Below the pieces are notes generated by a model. That model was given only the letters and a program-made list of their open reading frames with translations. It made no database searches and was not told the DNA's origin. A stretch of DNA of 64,000 nt from Stenotrophomonas sp. 364 (GTDB taxonomy: Bacteria; Pseudomonadota; Gammaproteobacteria; Xanthomonadales; Xanthomonadaceae). The stretch lies in contig NZ_CP047135.1 in NCBI RefSeq assembly GCF_009832905.1, positions 164,001 through 228,000 on the forward strand, in the 5' to 3' direction. A program made the position numbers and the translations under genes. This document shows, in pieces, positions 23,503 through 31,724 of the stretch. How positions within the stretch are numbered: the first letter of the stretch is position 1; the number at the start of each line of letters is the position of its first letter.

Positions 23503-23750
23503 GCGATGACGGCTTTGACCAGTACGCGGTCGGTGTGCCGCGAGATGGCCTGTGCGCCCAGCGCGATGGCCTGCAGGCGCAGCGGGGCGGGGATGTCGTA
23601 ATGCGCGCCGCTGGGGCGGTTCTGGAACGCCCGTCGCGGAATCCCGAGCTGCGCCGCCATGGCGTGCAGCTCGGGCAGGGTGTCGGCCATCAGATGCGCC
23701 CAGCGCTCGCCGCGCCAGGGGTGGACCGCATCGTCGATATAGACCGTCAC
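23475..23750 (-). CDS. DUF4031 domain protein
   Basis: The product has 91 residues, MTVYIDDAVHPWRGERWAHL, followed by MADTLPELHAMAAQLGIPRRAF and the HYDIPAPLRLQAIALGA block. This whole-length match defines DUF4031, a small conserved family of unknown function. Its C-terminal residues ARTQYLP are encoded by one arm of a perfect 25-bp palindrome, so the palindrome sequence is also under protein-coding constraint or has extended the gene. It is encoded directly downstream (15 bases) of the basic/acidic protein gene at 23765. Confidence 0.85.
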   Translation of the reverse strand: MTVYIDDAVHPWRGERWAHLMADTLPELHAMAAQLGIPRRAFQNRPSGAHYDIPAPLRLQAIALGAQAISRHTDRVLVKAVIANARTQYLP

Positions 23751-23764
23751 CGGGTGGCCGTGGC

Positions 23765-24286
23765 TCAGGCCTGCGGCTTGTCGTCGCTGGCGGCCGGGGG
23801 GGCGTCGGCGGCGGCATCGGTGCCGGTTTCGTCTGCCACCGGGGCGTCGTCGCTGGCGTCGGCAGTGGTTTCAGCGGTTTCGGCGTCGTCGCCTTCTTCG
23901 CCTTCCACACCTTCAAACTCGGACACCAGCTGGGCCAGGTAGTCGTCGGCGGTCTTGCCTTCGTCGGCGGCCAGGTCGTCGATCAGCTGCTGCAGCTGGG
24001 TCGAGTATTCCAGGTTGACCTTGCGGCCTTCCTTTTCCTGCACGTTGGACAGGTGCTTGAGCATGGCCAGCATCGGGATCGGGTTGTCGGCGTTGCCCAT
24101 GGTCTGGCCGCCGATGGCCAGCAGCCATTCGGTGCCCTGCAGGCCGATGGCGGCCACCACCTGGCCCTCTTCGTTGGTCAGCACGGCGTGGTTCTGCACC
24201 TGCTGCTGGGCGTTGAGGCGGTTGATCGGGCGCTTGGGCTGCAGCTTCTTGCGCTTGTCGCGCTTGGCCTTGGACTGCTTGGACAT
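23765..24286 (-). CDS. conserved protein with basic N-terminus and acidic low-complexity tail
   Basis: The product has 173 residues. It begins MSKQSKAKRDKRKKLQPKRP, a strongly basic tract, continues with a folded-looking middle (NRLNAQQQVQNHAVLTNEEGQ, then LLAIGGQTMGNADNPIPML), and ends in an acidic Ala/Asp/Glu/Thr-rich tail (about 125-173). The split charge suggests nucleic-acid or ribosome association, but I do not recognise a domain. An in-frame ATG 32 codons upstream adds a leader without conservation signals and is not used. It probably forms an operon with the DUF4031 gene. Confidence 0.75.
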   Translation of the reverse strand: MSKQSKAKRDKRKKLQPKRPINRLNAQQQVQNHAVLTNEEGQVVAAIGLQGTEWLLAIGGQTMGNADNPIPMLAMLKHLSNVQEKEGRKVNLEYSTQLQQLIDDLAADEGKTADDYLAQLVSEFEGVEGEEGDDAETAETTADASDDAPVADETGTDAAADAPPAASDDKPQA

Positions 24287-24533
24287 GGTGGGATCTATCT
24301 GTACGTGGAAAGCGGCCATTGTAATGGGGGTTGGCCGCAGACGTCGGCCCTTCCGGTCATGCCCATATCGAACGCTGCCCACGCGCGTGCAGTCGGCTGG
24401 GGCGCGACCCTACCCGGGCGTGGCGCGTGCATCGTCTGGGCGTGCAGGCATCAACCGAACGTGGCGCGCACCGACCGTCCGTGCGGCCCTCCGACCGGCC
24501 CGCACGGCTGACCAACCCCCGGCAAACCCCCGG

Positions 24534-25478
24534 TCAGGGCGTCGCCGCCGGGGCCTGTGCGGCGTGGATGTCGGCGTCGCCGGTGGTGGGCGACAACGCC
24601 ACCTCCTGCCCGGCACCGGCCAGCGCTGCCGCTTCGGCTGCCTTGGTCATCACCACGATGCTGATGCGGCGGTTGATCGGGTTGTCCGGCTGGGCCTTGT
24701 CGAACAGCACCGACGAGGACAGGCCGACCACGCGGGTCACCTTCTCTTCGGTCATGCCACCGTCCAGCAACGCGCGCCGGGCGGCGTTGGCGCGGTCGGC
24801 GCTGAGCTCCCAGTTGCTGTAGCCGTGCACCGCGTTGTAGGCGGTGGTGTCGGTGTGGCCGGTGATGCTGATCCGGTTCGGCACGTGGTTGATGAACTGC
24901 GACAACTCGCGCAGGATCTCGCGCGTGTACGGCTTGAGCGCGGCACTGCCCATGTCGAACATCGGGCGGTTCTGCTTGTCCACGATCTGGATGCGCAGGC
25001 CTTCCGGGGTCAGGTCCAGCAGGAGCTGGTCCTTGAACGGCTCCAGCGCCTGGCTCTTGCTGATGGCCTCTTCCAGCTCCCGCTTCAGCGCTTCCAGCTG
25101 CTGCTGTTCGCGCTCACGTTCGGTCTGCGGGATCGGCTTGGCGGTCTGCTGGGCCTGGAACGGGTCGTTGCTGTTGCCCCGCGAGATGTCGGTGGCGCCG
25201 CCCAGTTTGATCATCGAGGTGCTGGCCCCGCCCGGGCCGGCCATGCCGGGCGCCGGGGTGGAACTCTGCCCGACCAGCGGGCTGGGGTTGCGGAAGTACT
25301 CGGAGATGGCCGCGCGCTCGGGCTTGGTGGTGGCGGCCATCAGCCACAGCACCAGGAAGAACGCCATCATCGCGGTGACGAAGTCGGCGTAGGCCACTTT
25401 CCAGGCGCCGCCATGGTGGGCAGCGTGGCCGGCCTTCCTGACCCGGCGGACGATGACGGTGGGTTTGTTCTCGGCCAT
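24534..25478 (-). CDS. motB: flagellar motor stator protein MotB
   Basis: The product has 314 residues. A basic cytoplasmic N-terminus is followed by one transmembrane helix with the proton-carrying D32 in AYADFVTAMMAFFLVLWLM, at the same position as in E. coli. A flexible linker and plug region follow, then a C-terminal OmpA-like peptidoglycan-binding domain (about 150-280, ISITGHTDTTAYN and NWELSADRANAARR). It anchors the stator to the cell wall. It is encoded nine bases after motA, and the two form the proton-driven stator operon. Confidence 0.96.
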   Translation of the reverse strand: MAENKPTVIVRRVRKAGHAAHHGGAWKVAYADFVTAMMAFFLVLWLMAATTKPERAAISEYFRNPSPLVGQSSTPAPGMAGPGGASTSMIKLGGATDISRGNSNDPFQAQQTAKPIPQTEREREQQQLEALKRELEEAISKSQALEPFKDQLLLDLTPEGLRIQIVDKQNRPMFDMGSAALKPYTREILRELSQFINHVPNRISITGHTDTTAYNAVHGYSNWELSADRANAARRALLDGGMTEEKVTRVVGLSSSVLFDKAQPDNPINRRISIVVMTKAAEAAALAGAGQEVALSPTTGDADIHAAQAPAATP

Positions 25479-25487
25479 GGGGGTGCC

Positions 25488-26342
25488 TTACTTGACCGTC
25501 TTCAGGTGCTGCTCGAAGGCGCTGAAGCCCGGGCGCACGTTCGAGGGCAGGGTCTTGCGGGCGAATTCCAGCGCGATCTTCGGGTTGTAGCCGCGCAGGC
25601 AGGCCAGCAGCGCGGTCTTCACCGACTCATAGATGCGGCTGTCCTGCTCGGCGCGCGCTTCCACGGCCGCGGCCAGCGGGCTGACGAAGCCGTAGGCCAG
25701 CAGGATGCCCAGGAAGGTACCGACCAGCGCGCCGGCGACGTGCGCGCCCACTTCGGTGATTTCGCCACCGATCGAGCCCATGGTGATCACGATGCCCAGC
25801 ACCGCGGCCACGATGCCAAAGCCGGGCAGGCCGTCGGACACCTTGTTGAGCACCGCCGAGGGCTGCATCGCTTCGGCATGGTGCTTTTCCAGCTCCAGCT
25901 CCAGCAGCGGCTCCAGTTCGTGCGGCTCGATGTTGCTGCCGATCATCAGGCGCAGGCAGTCGGTGATGAAGTCCACCAGATGGTGGTCGGCCTGCACCTT
26001 GGGGTAGTTGGCGAAGATGCTGCTTTCGGCCGGGCGCTCCACATGGTCTTCCAGCGCCATGAAGCCTTCGCGGCGGGCCTTGTTGAGCAGTTCGTAGAGC
26101 AGGCTCAGGACGTCGATGTAGTCCTGCTGCTTGTAGGCCGGGCCCTTGAACACGCCCACGGTGGCCTTCAGGGTCTGCTTGACGGTCTTGAACGGGGTGC
26201 CGACCAGGAACGCGCCCAGTGCCGCGCCGCCGATGATGACCAGCTCATAGGGCTGCCACAGGGCGCCCAGCTTGCCGTGCGCGCCGACGTAGCCGCCGAG
26301 CACGCTGATGATGACAATGAGGAATCCAACGATGATGAGCAT
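25488..26342 (-). CDS. motA: flagellar motor stator protein MotA
   Basis: The product has 284 residues with four predicted membrane helices (1-20, 33-52, about 170-190 and 200-225) and a large cytoplasmic loop. The family marks are GYVGAHGKLGALWQPYELVI at the N-terminus and SDGLPGFGIVAAVLGIVITMG with the conserved prolines near residue 170. It forms the proton channel with MotB and converts proton flow into torque at FliG. It is the promoter-proximal gene of the motAB operon. Confidence 0.96.
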   Translation of the reverse strand: MLIIVGFLIVIISVLGGYVGAHGKLGALWQPYELVIIGGAALGAFLVGTPFKTVKQTLKATVGVFKGPAYKQQDYIDVLSLLYELLNKARREGFMALEDHVERPAESSIFANYPKVQADHHLVDFITDCLRLMIGSNIEPHELEPLLELELEKHHAEAMQPSAVLNKVSDGLPGFGIVAAVLGIVITMGSIGGEITEVGAHVAGALVGTFLGILLAYGFVSPLAAAVEARAEQDSRIYESVKTALLACLRGYNPKIALEFARKTLPSNVRPGFSAFEQHLKTVK

Positions 26343-26434
26343 GGGGCCGGCGCGGAGTAGGGGATACCTCCATGTCGGCCCCGCCCCCGGTTTTCTGAAG
26401 GGGGGCGTTCGCTCAATGTCACACTTTTACGGAT

Positions 26435-26902
26435 TCAGCCGGCCGGTTGCGCCTCGGCCCCGCCGCGCTGCAGCGGATCCGGATAGGCCTGTCCGTTCGG
26501 GGTGAACGACAGCGAGACCGAGTTCAGGCAGTGGCGCTCGTGGGTCGGCGGCGGGCCATCGGGGAACACATGGCCGAGATGGCTGTCACACCGCGCGCAG
26601 ACGATCTCGGTGCGGATCATGCCGTGGCTGATGTCGCGGATCTCGCGCACGTGGGCCGGATCGAACGGGGCGAAGAAGCTGGGCCAGCCGGTGCCGGAGT
26701 CGAACTTGGTGCTGGAGCGGAACAGCGGCAGACCGCACAGGCGGCAGCCGTAGACGCCGTCCTGCTTGTTGTCCAGGAACACGCCGCAGAACGGCGCTTC
26801 GGTGCCGTGCTGGAGCAGCACGCGGCGTTCGTCGGCGCTGAGGCCGGCCACCAGGGCGTCGCGCTGGGCGTCGCTGGGGGGAGAGAGATCGAAGGCGGTC
26901 AT
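26435..26902 (-). CDS. msrB: cytoplasmic peptide-methionine (R)-S-oxide reductase
   Basis: The product has 155 residues with no signal peptide. It has the two CxxC zinc-binding pairs (C53/C56 in YGCRLCG, C102/C105 in [10 protein letters not shown]), the substrate loop [12 protein letters not shown] and catalytic C125 in HCLNSVSL. It reduces methionine-R-sulfoxide in proteins, using thioredoxin. A second MsrB with an export signal is encoded at 53677-54183, so the cell has separate cytoplasmic and extracytoplasmic copies. Confidence 0.95.
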   Translation of the reverse strand: MTAFDLSPPSDAQRDALVAGLSADERRVLLQHGTEAPFCGVFLDNKQDGVYGCRLCGLPLFRSSTKFDSGTGWPSFFAPFDPAHVREIRDISHGMIRTEIVCARCDSHLGHVFPDGPPPTHERHCLNSVSLSFTPNGQAYPDPLQRGGAEAQPAG

Positions 26903-27043
26903 TGGCGGTTCCTCGCGGGGATAGGTTCAAGATTGGGCCGGGATGGCGGGCTTCAAGCCAGCGCCCCGGTGGCCCGGGTGCGTTCATGGTGCTGATACCC
27001 GCGTGGGTGCAAGGTGCAGTATCGATCACCGCCGGAGCCTGCC

Positions 27044-27463
27044 ATGTCCCGCCACGTCCGCTTCGCCACCGCGCTGGGCCTGATGCTGTTGCCGGCCATC
27101 GGCATGGCCCAGATCGGCCCCCCGCCCAGTCCCACCGCGACCCGCCCGGTGGTGGTGGCCCCGCCGGCGCCGCTGCCTACCCCCGTGCGCCCTGCACCGG
27201 TGGAGAGCCTGTCCGGGCAGATGGCCCCGGTGAAGTCCAACAGCCAGGTCCAGCAGCAACTGCGCAGCCATCCCATCCAGGCGCGCGACACCGGCCCGGC
27301 GCAACCGATCCAGGGACCCACCCTGCAACCCAAGGTGTATGACCGCCACGGACGGATCATTCCCGGCGCCAAACAGGTCGGACCCAACCGGGTGCTCGAT
27401 ACCCGCACCGGCAAGTATTACGACGCCCTTCCCAGCGGCGATGGGCAGCAGATCCGACCGTAA
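27044..27463 (+). CDS. proline-rich exported protein of unknown function
   Basis: The product has 139 residues. A signal peptide (MSRHVRFATALGLMLLPAIG, cleavage near GMA-QIG) is followed by a proline-rich stretch (residues about 25-60, with PPPSP, APPAPLPTP and RPAPVE) and a C-terminal block YDRHGRIIPGAKQVGPNRVL then DTRTGKYYD. The end looks like a short folded motif repeated in small xanthomonad proteins, but I do not know the family. It probably resides in the periplasm. The ATG is preceded by CGGAGCC, a weak ribosome binding site. Confidence 0.7.
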   Translation: MSRHVRFATALGLMLLPAIGMAQIGPPPSPTATRPVVVAPPAPLPTPVRPAPVESLSGQMAPVKSNSQVQQQLRSHPIQARDTGPAQPIQGPTLQPKVYDRHGRIIPGAKQVGPNRVLDTRTGKYYDALPSGDGQQIRP

Positions 27464-27633
27464 GCAGTGCTGGCGGACGCAGTGCATGAACCGTGCACAA
27501 ACCAAGCCGCACAGTCAGCTGCATCAACGCGACATCTCACCGCTTTTTCGCCTGTGTTTAACCGTTTTCGCGCGACCCTTCACGTGCGCCGGAACGCGGC
27601 GTATTCCGAAGGGTTTTCCAGAAGAGTGCAATC

Positions 27634-27801
27634 ATGACCAACCAGCAGAACCAGAAAGGCGGCAAGATGCCGCAGGAACAGCAGGGCAGTCAGCAACAGC
27701 ACCAGAAGGCCGGACAGCAGAACCAGCAACAGTGGGACCAGCAGAACCAGAAGGGCAAGCAGCCGGACCAGCGTCACCCCGATTCCAAACAACAGCGCTG
27801 A
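27634..27801 (+). CDS. glutamine-rich 55-residue hydrophilic protein
   Basis: The frame from ATG at 27634 to TGA at 27799-27801 encodes 55 residues, of which 22 are glutamine (40 percent), with the rest mostly Lys, Asn, Gly, Asp and Pro. It begins MTNQQNQKGGKMPQEQQ and has repeats of the type QQNQ(K/Q). No hydrophobic core is visible, so it is probably disordered. Such composition is seen in small stress-induced or desiccation-type proteins, but that is analogy only. AGAGTGC and ATC precede the ATG, with a GAAGAG run 8-13 bases upstream as a plausible ribosome binding site. Confidence 0.65.
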   Translation: MTNQQNQKGGKMPQEQQGSQQQHQKAGQQNQQQWDQQNQKGKQPDQRHPDSKQQR

Positions 27802-27867
27802 CGCGCGGGATTGCATGACCAAGGCGGTGCGCGCAAGCGCGCCGCCTTCTGCGTTGAGGGCCGCGGT

Positions 27868-28347
27868 TCAATCCGGGATCGGCAGGGTCAGCGTTTCCTT
27901 CACCTCTTCCATCACGATGTAGCTCTTGGATTCGCGCACGTGCGGCAGGGTCAGCAGGGTGCTGCCGAGCAGCTTGCGGTAGGACGCCATCTCGCTGATG
28001 CGCGCCTTGAGCAGGTAGTCGAAATCGCCCGACACCAGGTGGCACTCCAGCACGTTGGGCAGCTTCAATGCCGCGCGGCGGAACTCCTCGAAGATGTCGC
28101 CGGATTTGTAGGCCAGGCTGATCTCCACGAACACCAGCAGGCTGGCCTTGAGGTAGTGCGGGTCGAGCTTGGCGTAGTAGCCGGTGATGGCCCCATCGCG
28201 TTCCAGCCGCCGCACCCGTTCGGTGCAGGGCGTGGTCGACAGGCCCACCCGTTCGCCCAGTTCGGTGAAGGAAATGCGGCCTTCGTCCTGCAGGATGCGC
28301 AGGATCTTGCGGTCGATCTTGTCCAGTTCGCGGGGGCGCACGGCCAT
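27868..28347 (-). CDS. lrp: Lrp/AsnC-family transcriptional regulator
   Basis: The product has about 159 residues from MAVRPRELDKIDRKILRILQ. The helix-turn-helix reads ISFTELGERVGLSTTPCTERVRRLE, and the C-terminal RAM ligand domain has LPNVLECHLVSGDFDYLLK. TTPCTERV is typical of the true Lrp branch, which senses leucine or other amino acids. It is divergent from dadA-dadX, which Lrp-type regulators control in Pseudomonas and enteric bacteria, so it is likely the local activator. Starts 3 and 15 codons further upstream are in frame; none has a strong ribosome binding site. Confidence 0.88.
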   Translation of the reverse strand: MAVRPRELDKIDRKILRILQDEGRISFTELGERVGLSTTPCTERVRRLERDGAITGYYAKLDPHYLKASLLVFVEISLAYKSGDIFEEFRRAALKLPNVLECHLVSGDFDYLLKARISEMASYRKLLGSTLLTLPHVRESKSYIVMEEVKETLTLPIPD

Positions 28348-28496
28348 CGGCGTCATCCAGGCATGGGGGTTGGCGCGACAATATCCTGTCATCGCTCCTA
28401 AAAACAGGGCAAAAGCTTGGTTTGGCCGGAATATACTTCCGTAATTATGGTCCCGGCACGCTCCAGTGCAGGGAATGATCGGGTCGGAGAAGCTAC

Positions 28497-29807
28497 ATGC
28501 GCGTTCTAGTCCTTGGCAGCGGCGTCATCGGCACCACCAGTGCCTGGTACCTGCGGCAGGCCGGGTTTGAAGTCACGGTCGTGGACCGTCAGCCCGGTCC
28601 GGCGCTGGAAACCAGTTTCGCCAACGCCGGCCAGCTGTCGTTCGGCTACACCTCGCCGTGGGCCGCGCCGGGCGTGCCGCTCAAGGCGGTCAAGTGGCTG
28701 TTCTCCGAACACGCCCCGCTGGCCATCCGCCCCGGCCTGGACTGGCGCCAGTACGCCTGGCTGGCGCAGATGCTGCGCAACTGCACCCATGAGCGCTACG
28801 CGATCAACAAGGCGCGCATGGTGCGCATGTCCGAGTACAGCCGCGACTGCCTGAACGAGCTGCGCCGCGAGACCGGCATCGCGTTCGAAGGCCGCGACCT
28901 CGGCACCACCCAGCTGTTCCGCACCCAGCAGCAGCTGGACGCCTCGGCGCAGGACATCGAAGTGCTGGCCCAGTACGGGGTGCCCTACAAGGTGCTGGAT
29001 CGCGACGGCATCATTGCCCACGAACCGGCCCTGGCCGGGGTGGCCGACAAGCTGGTCGGCGCGCTGTGGTTGCCGCGCGACCAGACCGGCGACTGCCAGC
29101 TGTTCACCCGGCGCCTGGCGCAGATGTGCGTGGACGCCGGCGTCGAGTTCCGCTTCGACCAGGACATCGCCGGCCTGCAGACCGACGGCGACCGCATCAC
29201 CGGCGTGCGCATCGACGGCAAGCTGGAAACGGCCGACCGCTATGTGGTCGCGCTGGGCAGCTATTCGCCGTCGCTGGTGGACCCGCTTGGCCTGCGCCTG
29301 CCGGTCTACCCGCTCAAGGGCTACTCGCTGACCCTGCCGATCACCCATCCGGCCATGGCCCCCACCTCGACCATCCTGGACGAGAGCTACAAGGTGGCGG
29401 TGACCCGCTTCGATGACCGTATCCGCGTGGGCGGGATGGCTGAAGTGGGCGGGTTCGACCTGTCGCTGTCGCCGCGCCGCCGCGCCACCCTGGAAAAAGT
29501 GGTGGGCGATCTGTACCCGGACGGCGGCGACCTGTCGCGCGCCGAGTTCTGGACCGGCCTGCGCCCGGCCACGCCCGATGGCACCCCGGTGATCGGCGCC
29601 ACCCCGTACCGCAACCTGTTCCTCAACACCGGCCACGGCACGCTGGGGTGGACCATGGCCTGCGGTTCGGGCCGTTACCTGGCCGACCTGATGAGCGCGC
29701 GCCAGCCGCAGATCAGTACCGAAGGCCTGGATATCTTCCGCTACGGCCACACGGCCGCATCCGTTGTTCATAGTGAGCCCAAAGCATGCGCCCAGCCCGC
29801 GCGTTGA
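28497..29807 (+). CDS. dadA: D-amino-acid dehydrogenase, small subunit
   Basis: The product has 436 residues. The FAD-binding motif is GSGVIG at residues 7-12, followed by [25 protein letters not shown] (read in two blocks), the DadA-specific signature. The C-terminal [14 protein letters not shown] and [20 protein letters not shown] bind the flavin. It oxidises D-alanine and other D-amino acids to keto acids at the inner membrane, passing electrons to quinone. Its 3' end overlaps dadX by 22 bases. AT-rich sequence with a short CGGAA/TTCCG palindrome (28427-28441) lies upstream and may be a regulator site. Confidence 0.96.
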   Translation: MRVLVLGSGVIGTTSAWYLRQAGFEVTVVDRQPGPALETSFANAGQLSFGYTSPWAAPGVPLKAVKWLFSEHAPLAIRPGLDWRQYAWLAQMLRNCTHERYAINKARMVRMSEYSRDCLNELRRETGIAFEGRDLGTTQLFRTQQQLDASAQDIEVLAQYGVPYKVLDRDGIIAHEPALAGVADKLVGALWLPRDQTGDCQLFTRRLAQMCVDAGVEFRFDQDIAGLQTDGDRITGVRIDGKLETADRYVVALGSYSPSLVDPLGLRLPVYPLKGYSLTLPITHPAMAPTSTILDESYKVAVTRFDDRIRVGGMAEVGGFDLSLSPRRRATLEKVVGDLYPDGGDLSRAEFWTGLRPATPDGTPVIGATPYRNLFLNTGHGTLGWTMACGSGRYLADLMSARQPQISTEGLDIFRYGHTAASVVHSEPKACAQPAR

Positions 29808-30862
29808 TTGACCTGGACGCGTTGCGCGCCAATTTCCAGCTTGCCCGTGAACTGGGCGGCGGTCGCAAGACCCTGGCGGCCATCAAGGCCGATGCCTACG
29901 GCCACGGCGCGGTTGCCTGCGCGCGCGCGCTGCAGGGCCAGGCCGACGCGTTCGGCGTGGCCTGCATCGAAGAGGCGCTGGAACTGCGCCAGGCCGGCAT
30001 CACCACGCCGATCGTGCTGCTGGAAGGCTTCTTCGACGCCAACGAACTGCCGCTGATCGTGCAGCACGACCTGTGGTTCGCCGTGGGCGCGCCGTGGCAG
30101 GTGGAGGCGGTGCTGGCCTTCCAGACCACCGCCCGGCTGAAGATCTGGTTGAAGCTGGACAGCGGCATGCACCGCCTGGGCCTGTCGCCGGCCGACTTCC
30201 GCGCCGCGCACGCCCGCCTGAGCGCGCTGCCGCAGGTGGCACCGATGGTGCTGATGAGCCACATGGCCCGGGCCGACGAGCTGGACAGCCAGCGCACGCG
30301 CGAGCAGGCCGACCTGTTCGCCGCCACCATCGATGGCCTGGCCGGTGAGACCAGCCTGTGCAATTCGCCGGCCCTGCTGGGCTGGCCGGACGTGCGCAGC
30401 GATTGGGTGCGTCCGGGGCTGATGCTGTACGGCGCCAACCCGCTGCCCACCCAGTCGGCGCTGACGGAGCGGTTGCGGCCGGTCATGACCATGCAGTCGA
30501 AGGTCTTCGCGGTGCGTGAGATCGGCACCGGCGAACCGGTCGGCTATGGCGCGCGGTTCGTCGCGCAGCGCCCCACCCGGGTGGGTGTGGTGGCCCTGGG
30601 CTATGCCGACGGCTACCCGCAGTTCGCCCCGAATGGCACCCCGGTGCAGATCGACGGGCAGCCCGGCACGCTGATCGGTCGGGTGTCGATGGACATGCTC
30701 ACCGTGGACCTGACCGACCTGCCCGACGCCGGGGTCGGCAGCACGGTGACCCTGTGGGGTGAGTCACCGCGGCTGGATGTGCTGGCGCCGCTATGCGGGG
30801 TCAGCGCCTATCAGCTGCCGTGCGCGGTCAAGCGGGTGCCGCACCAGCACCTGGGCGGCTAA
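29786..30862 (+). CDS. dadX: alanine racemase, catabolic type
   Basis: The product has 358 residues. PLP-binding K34 lies in [11 protein letters not shown]; the conserved HRLG, VGYGARF and YADGYPQ blocks and the second catalytic tyrosine region are all present. It interconverts L- and D-alanine. Overlap with dadA by 22 bases shows translational coupling and marks it as the catabolic enzyme DadX rather than the biosynthetic Alr: L-Ala is racemised and then oxidised by DadA. The Lrp-type regulator is encoded divergently. Confidence 0.95.
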   Translation: MRPARALIDLDALRANFQLARELGGGRKTLAAIKADAYGHGAVACARALQGQADAFGVACIEEALELRQAGITTPIVLLEGFFDANELPLIVQHDLWFAVGAPWQVEAVLAFQTTARLKIWLKLDSGMHRLGLSPADFRAAHARLSALPQVAPMVLMSHMARADELDSQRTREQADLFAATIDGLAGETSLCNSPALLGWPDVRSDWVRPGLMLYGANPLPTQSALTERLRPVMTMQSKVFAVREIGTGEPVGYGARFVAQRPTRVGVVALGYADGYPQFAPNGTPVQIDGQPGTLIGRVSMDMLTVDLTDLPDAGVGSTVTLWGESPRLDVLAPLCGVSAYQLPCAVKRVPHQHLGG

Positions 30863-30868
30863 GAGGGG

Positions 30869-30885
30869 GCCACGCCCGGCGTGGC
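30869..30885. terminator. 7-bp hairpin between convergent genes
   Basis: GCCACGC at 30869-30875 pairs with 30879-30885 around CCG, seven bases after the dadX stop codon. It is short and has no T-run, so its role as terminator is tentative. Confidence 0.35.
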
Positions 30886-30892
30886 GCCACCA

Positions 30893-31462
30893 TCATCGGC
30901 TGGCGGTGGTGTCGCTGCGCAGGTCGCGGCGCACCCAGTCATCCACCAGCCGCTTCTCATAGCGCAGCGGGTCGGTATCGCGCTGCAGGCCGATATTGTG
31001 CAGGTAGCCGCTGTCGGACAGCTTGCGCTCGCCCTGCGCCAGCACCTGGCCCTGGGCATCGGTCAGGGTGAAGGTCAGCGCGATGCGCGGCGGGTAGATG
31101 TCGCGCAGGATGCGGATATCGTTGCCGCGCGGCCCGTGCCACGGCTCGTAGTCACCGGCGCGCTTGATGTCGGTCAGGGTCACATCCAGCGTCTGGCCCG
31201 GCTGCAGCTGCTTGGCGGCGCTGGTCTGGACGTAGGTGGCCAGCTGCTGGACCCAGTTGCCACGCTGGGCTTCGAAGCGGTTGGTGCTTTGCCGGATCTC
31301 GGTGAACTGGGCCGGGTCGGTCCACGACACCTTGACCGGGCCATCGCCGCTCAGGGCGCGGGGCGCCTGGGGGTCGGTCACGGTACGAGGGCCCGCGGCG
31401 TTCGCGCTGCCGATCACCAACAAGCAGGTCAACAGACCGGCCACCAACGGTTTGCGGTTCAT
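30893..31462 (-). CDS. DUF3016 exported protein
   Basis: The product has 189 residues. A signal peptide (MNRKPLVAGLLTCLLVIGSANA) precedes VKVSWTDPAQFTEIRQS, AAKQLQPGQTLDVTLTDIKR and IRILRDIYPPRIALTFTLT, which are the conserved blocks of DUF3016. Members are periplasmic proteins of unknown function found in Xanthomonadales and relatives. The C-terminal ERKLSDSGYLHNIG region is also typical. It stands alone and is convergent with dadX. Confidence 0.85.
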   Translation of the reverse strand: MNRKPLVAGLLTCLLVIGSANAAGPRTVTDPQAPRALSGDGPVKVSWTDPAQFTEIRQSTNRFEAQRGNWVQQLATYVQTSAAKQLQPGQTLDVTLTDIKRAGDYEPWHGPRGNDIRILRDIYPPRIALTFTLTDAQGQVLAQGERKLSDSGYLHNIGLQRDTDPLRYEKRLVDDWVRRDLRSDTTASR

Positions 31463-31724
31463 GACGACTCCTCGATCACGATCACAGACGGGATCAGGGT
31501 TTCAGTGTGATCCTGATCACCCGGTGGGACAATCGGCAATTGCGTCAGCCGCAGGAGCGGTTGCCGCCAATTCACCTAGGTCTTCGCTCACGTCAACCCC
31601 GACCCATGGCGCTTGACGCTACGAATACGCTCTCTGGAAGATGCTGTGTCTCTCTGTTTCGCCAGTTGCCCCCTTGACGCCCTTGCCCAGCCTGCCCACT
31701 TCCACTCTTGAACGCCCCCCTTTC

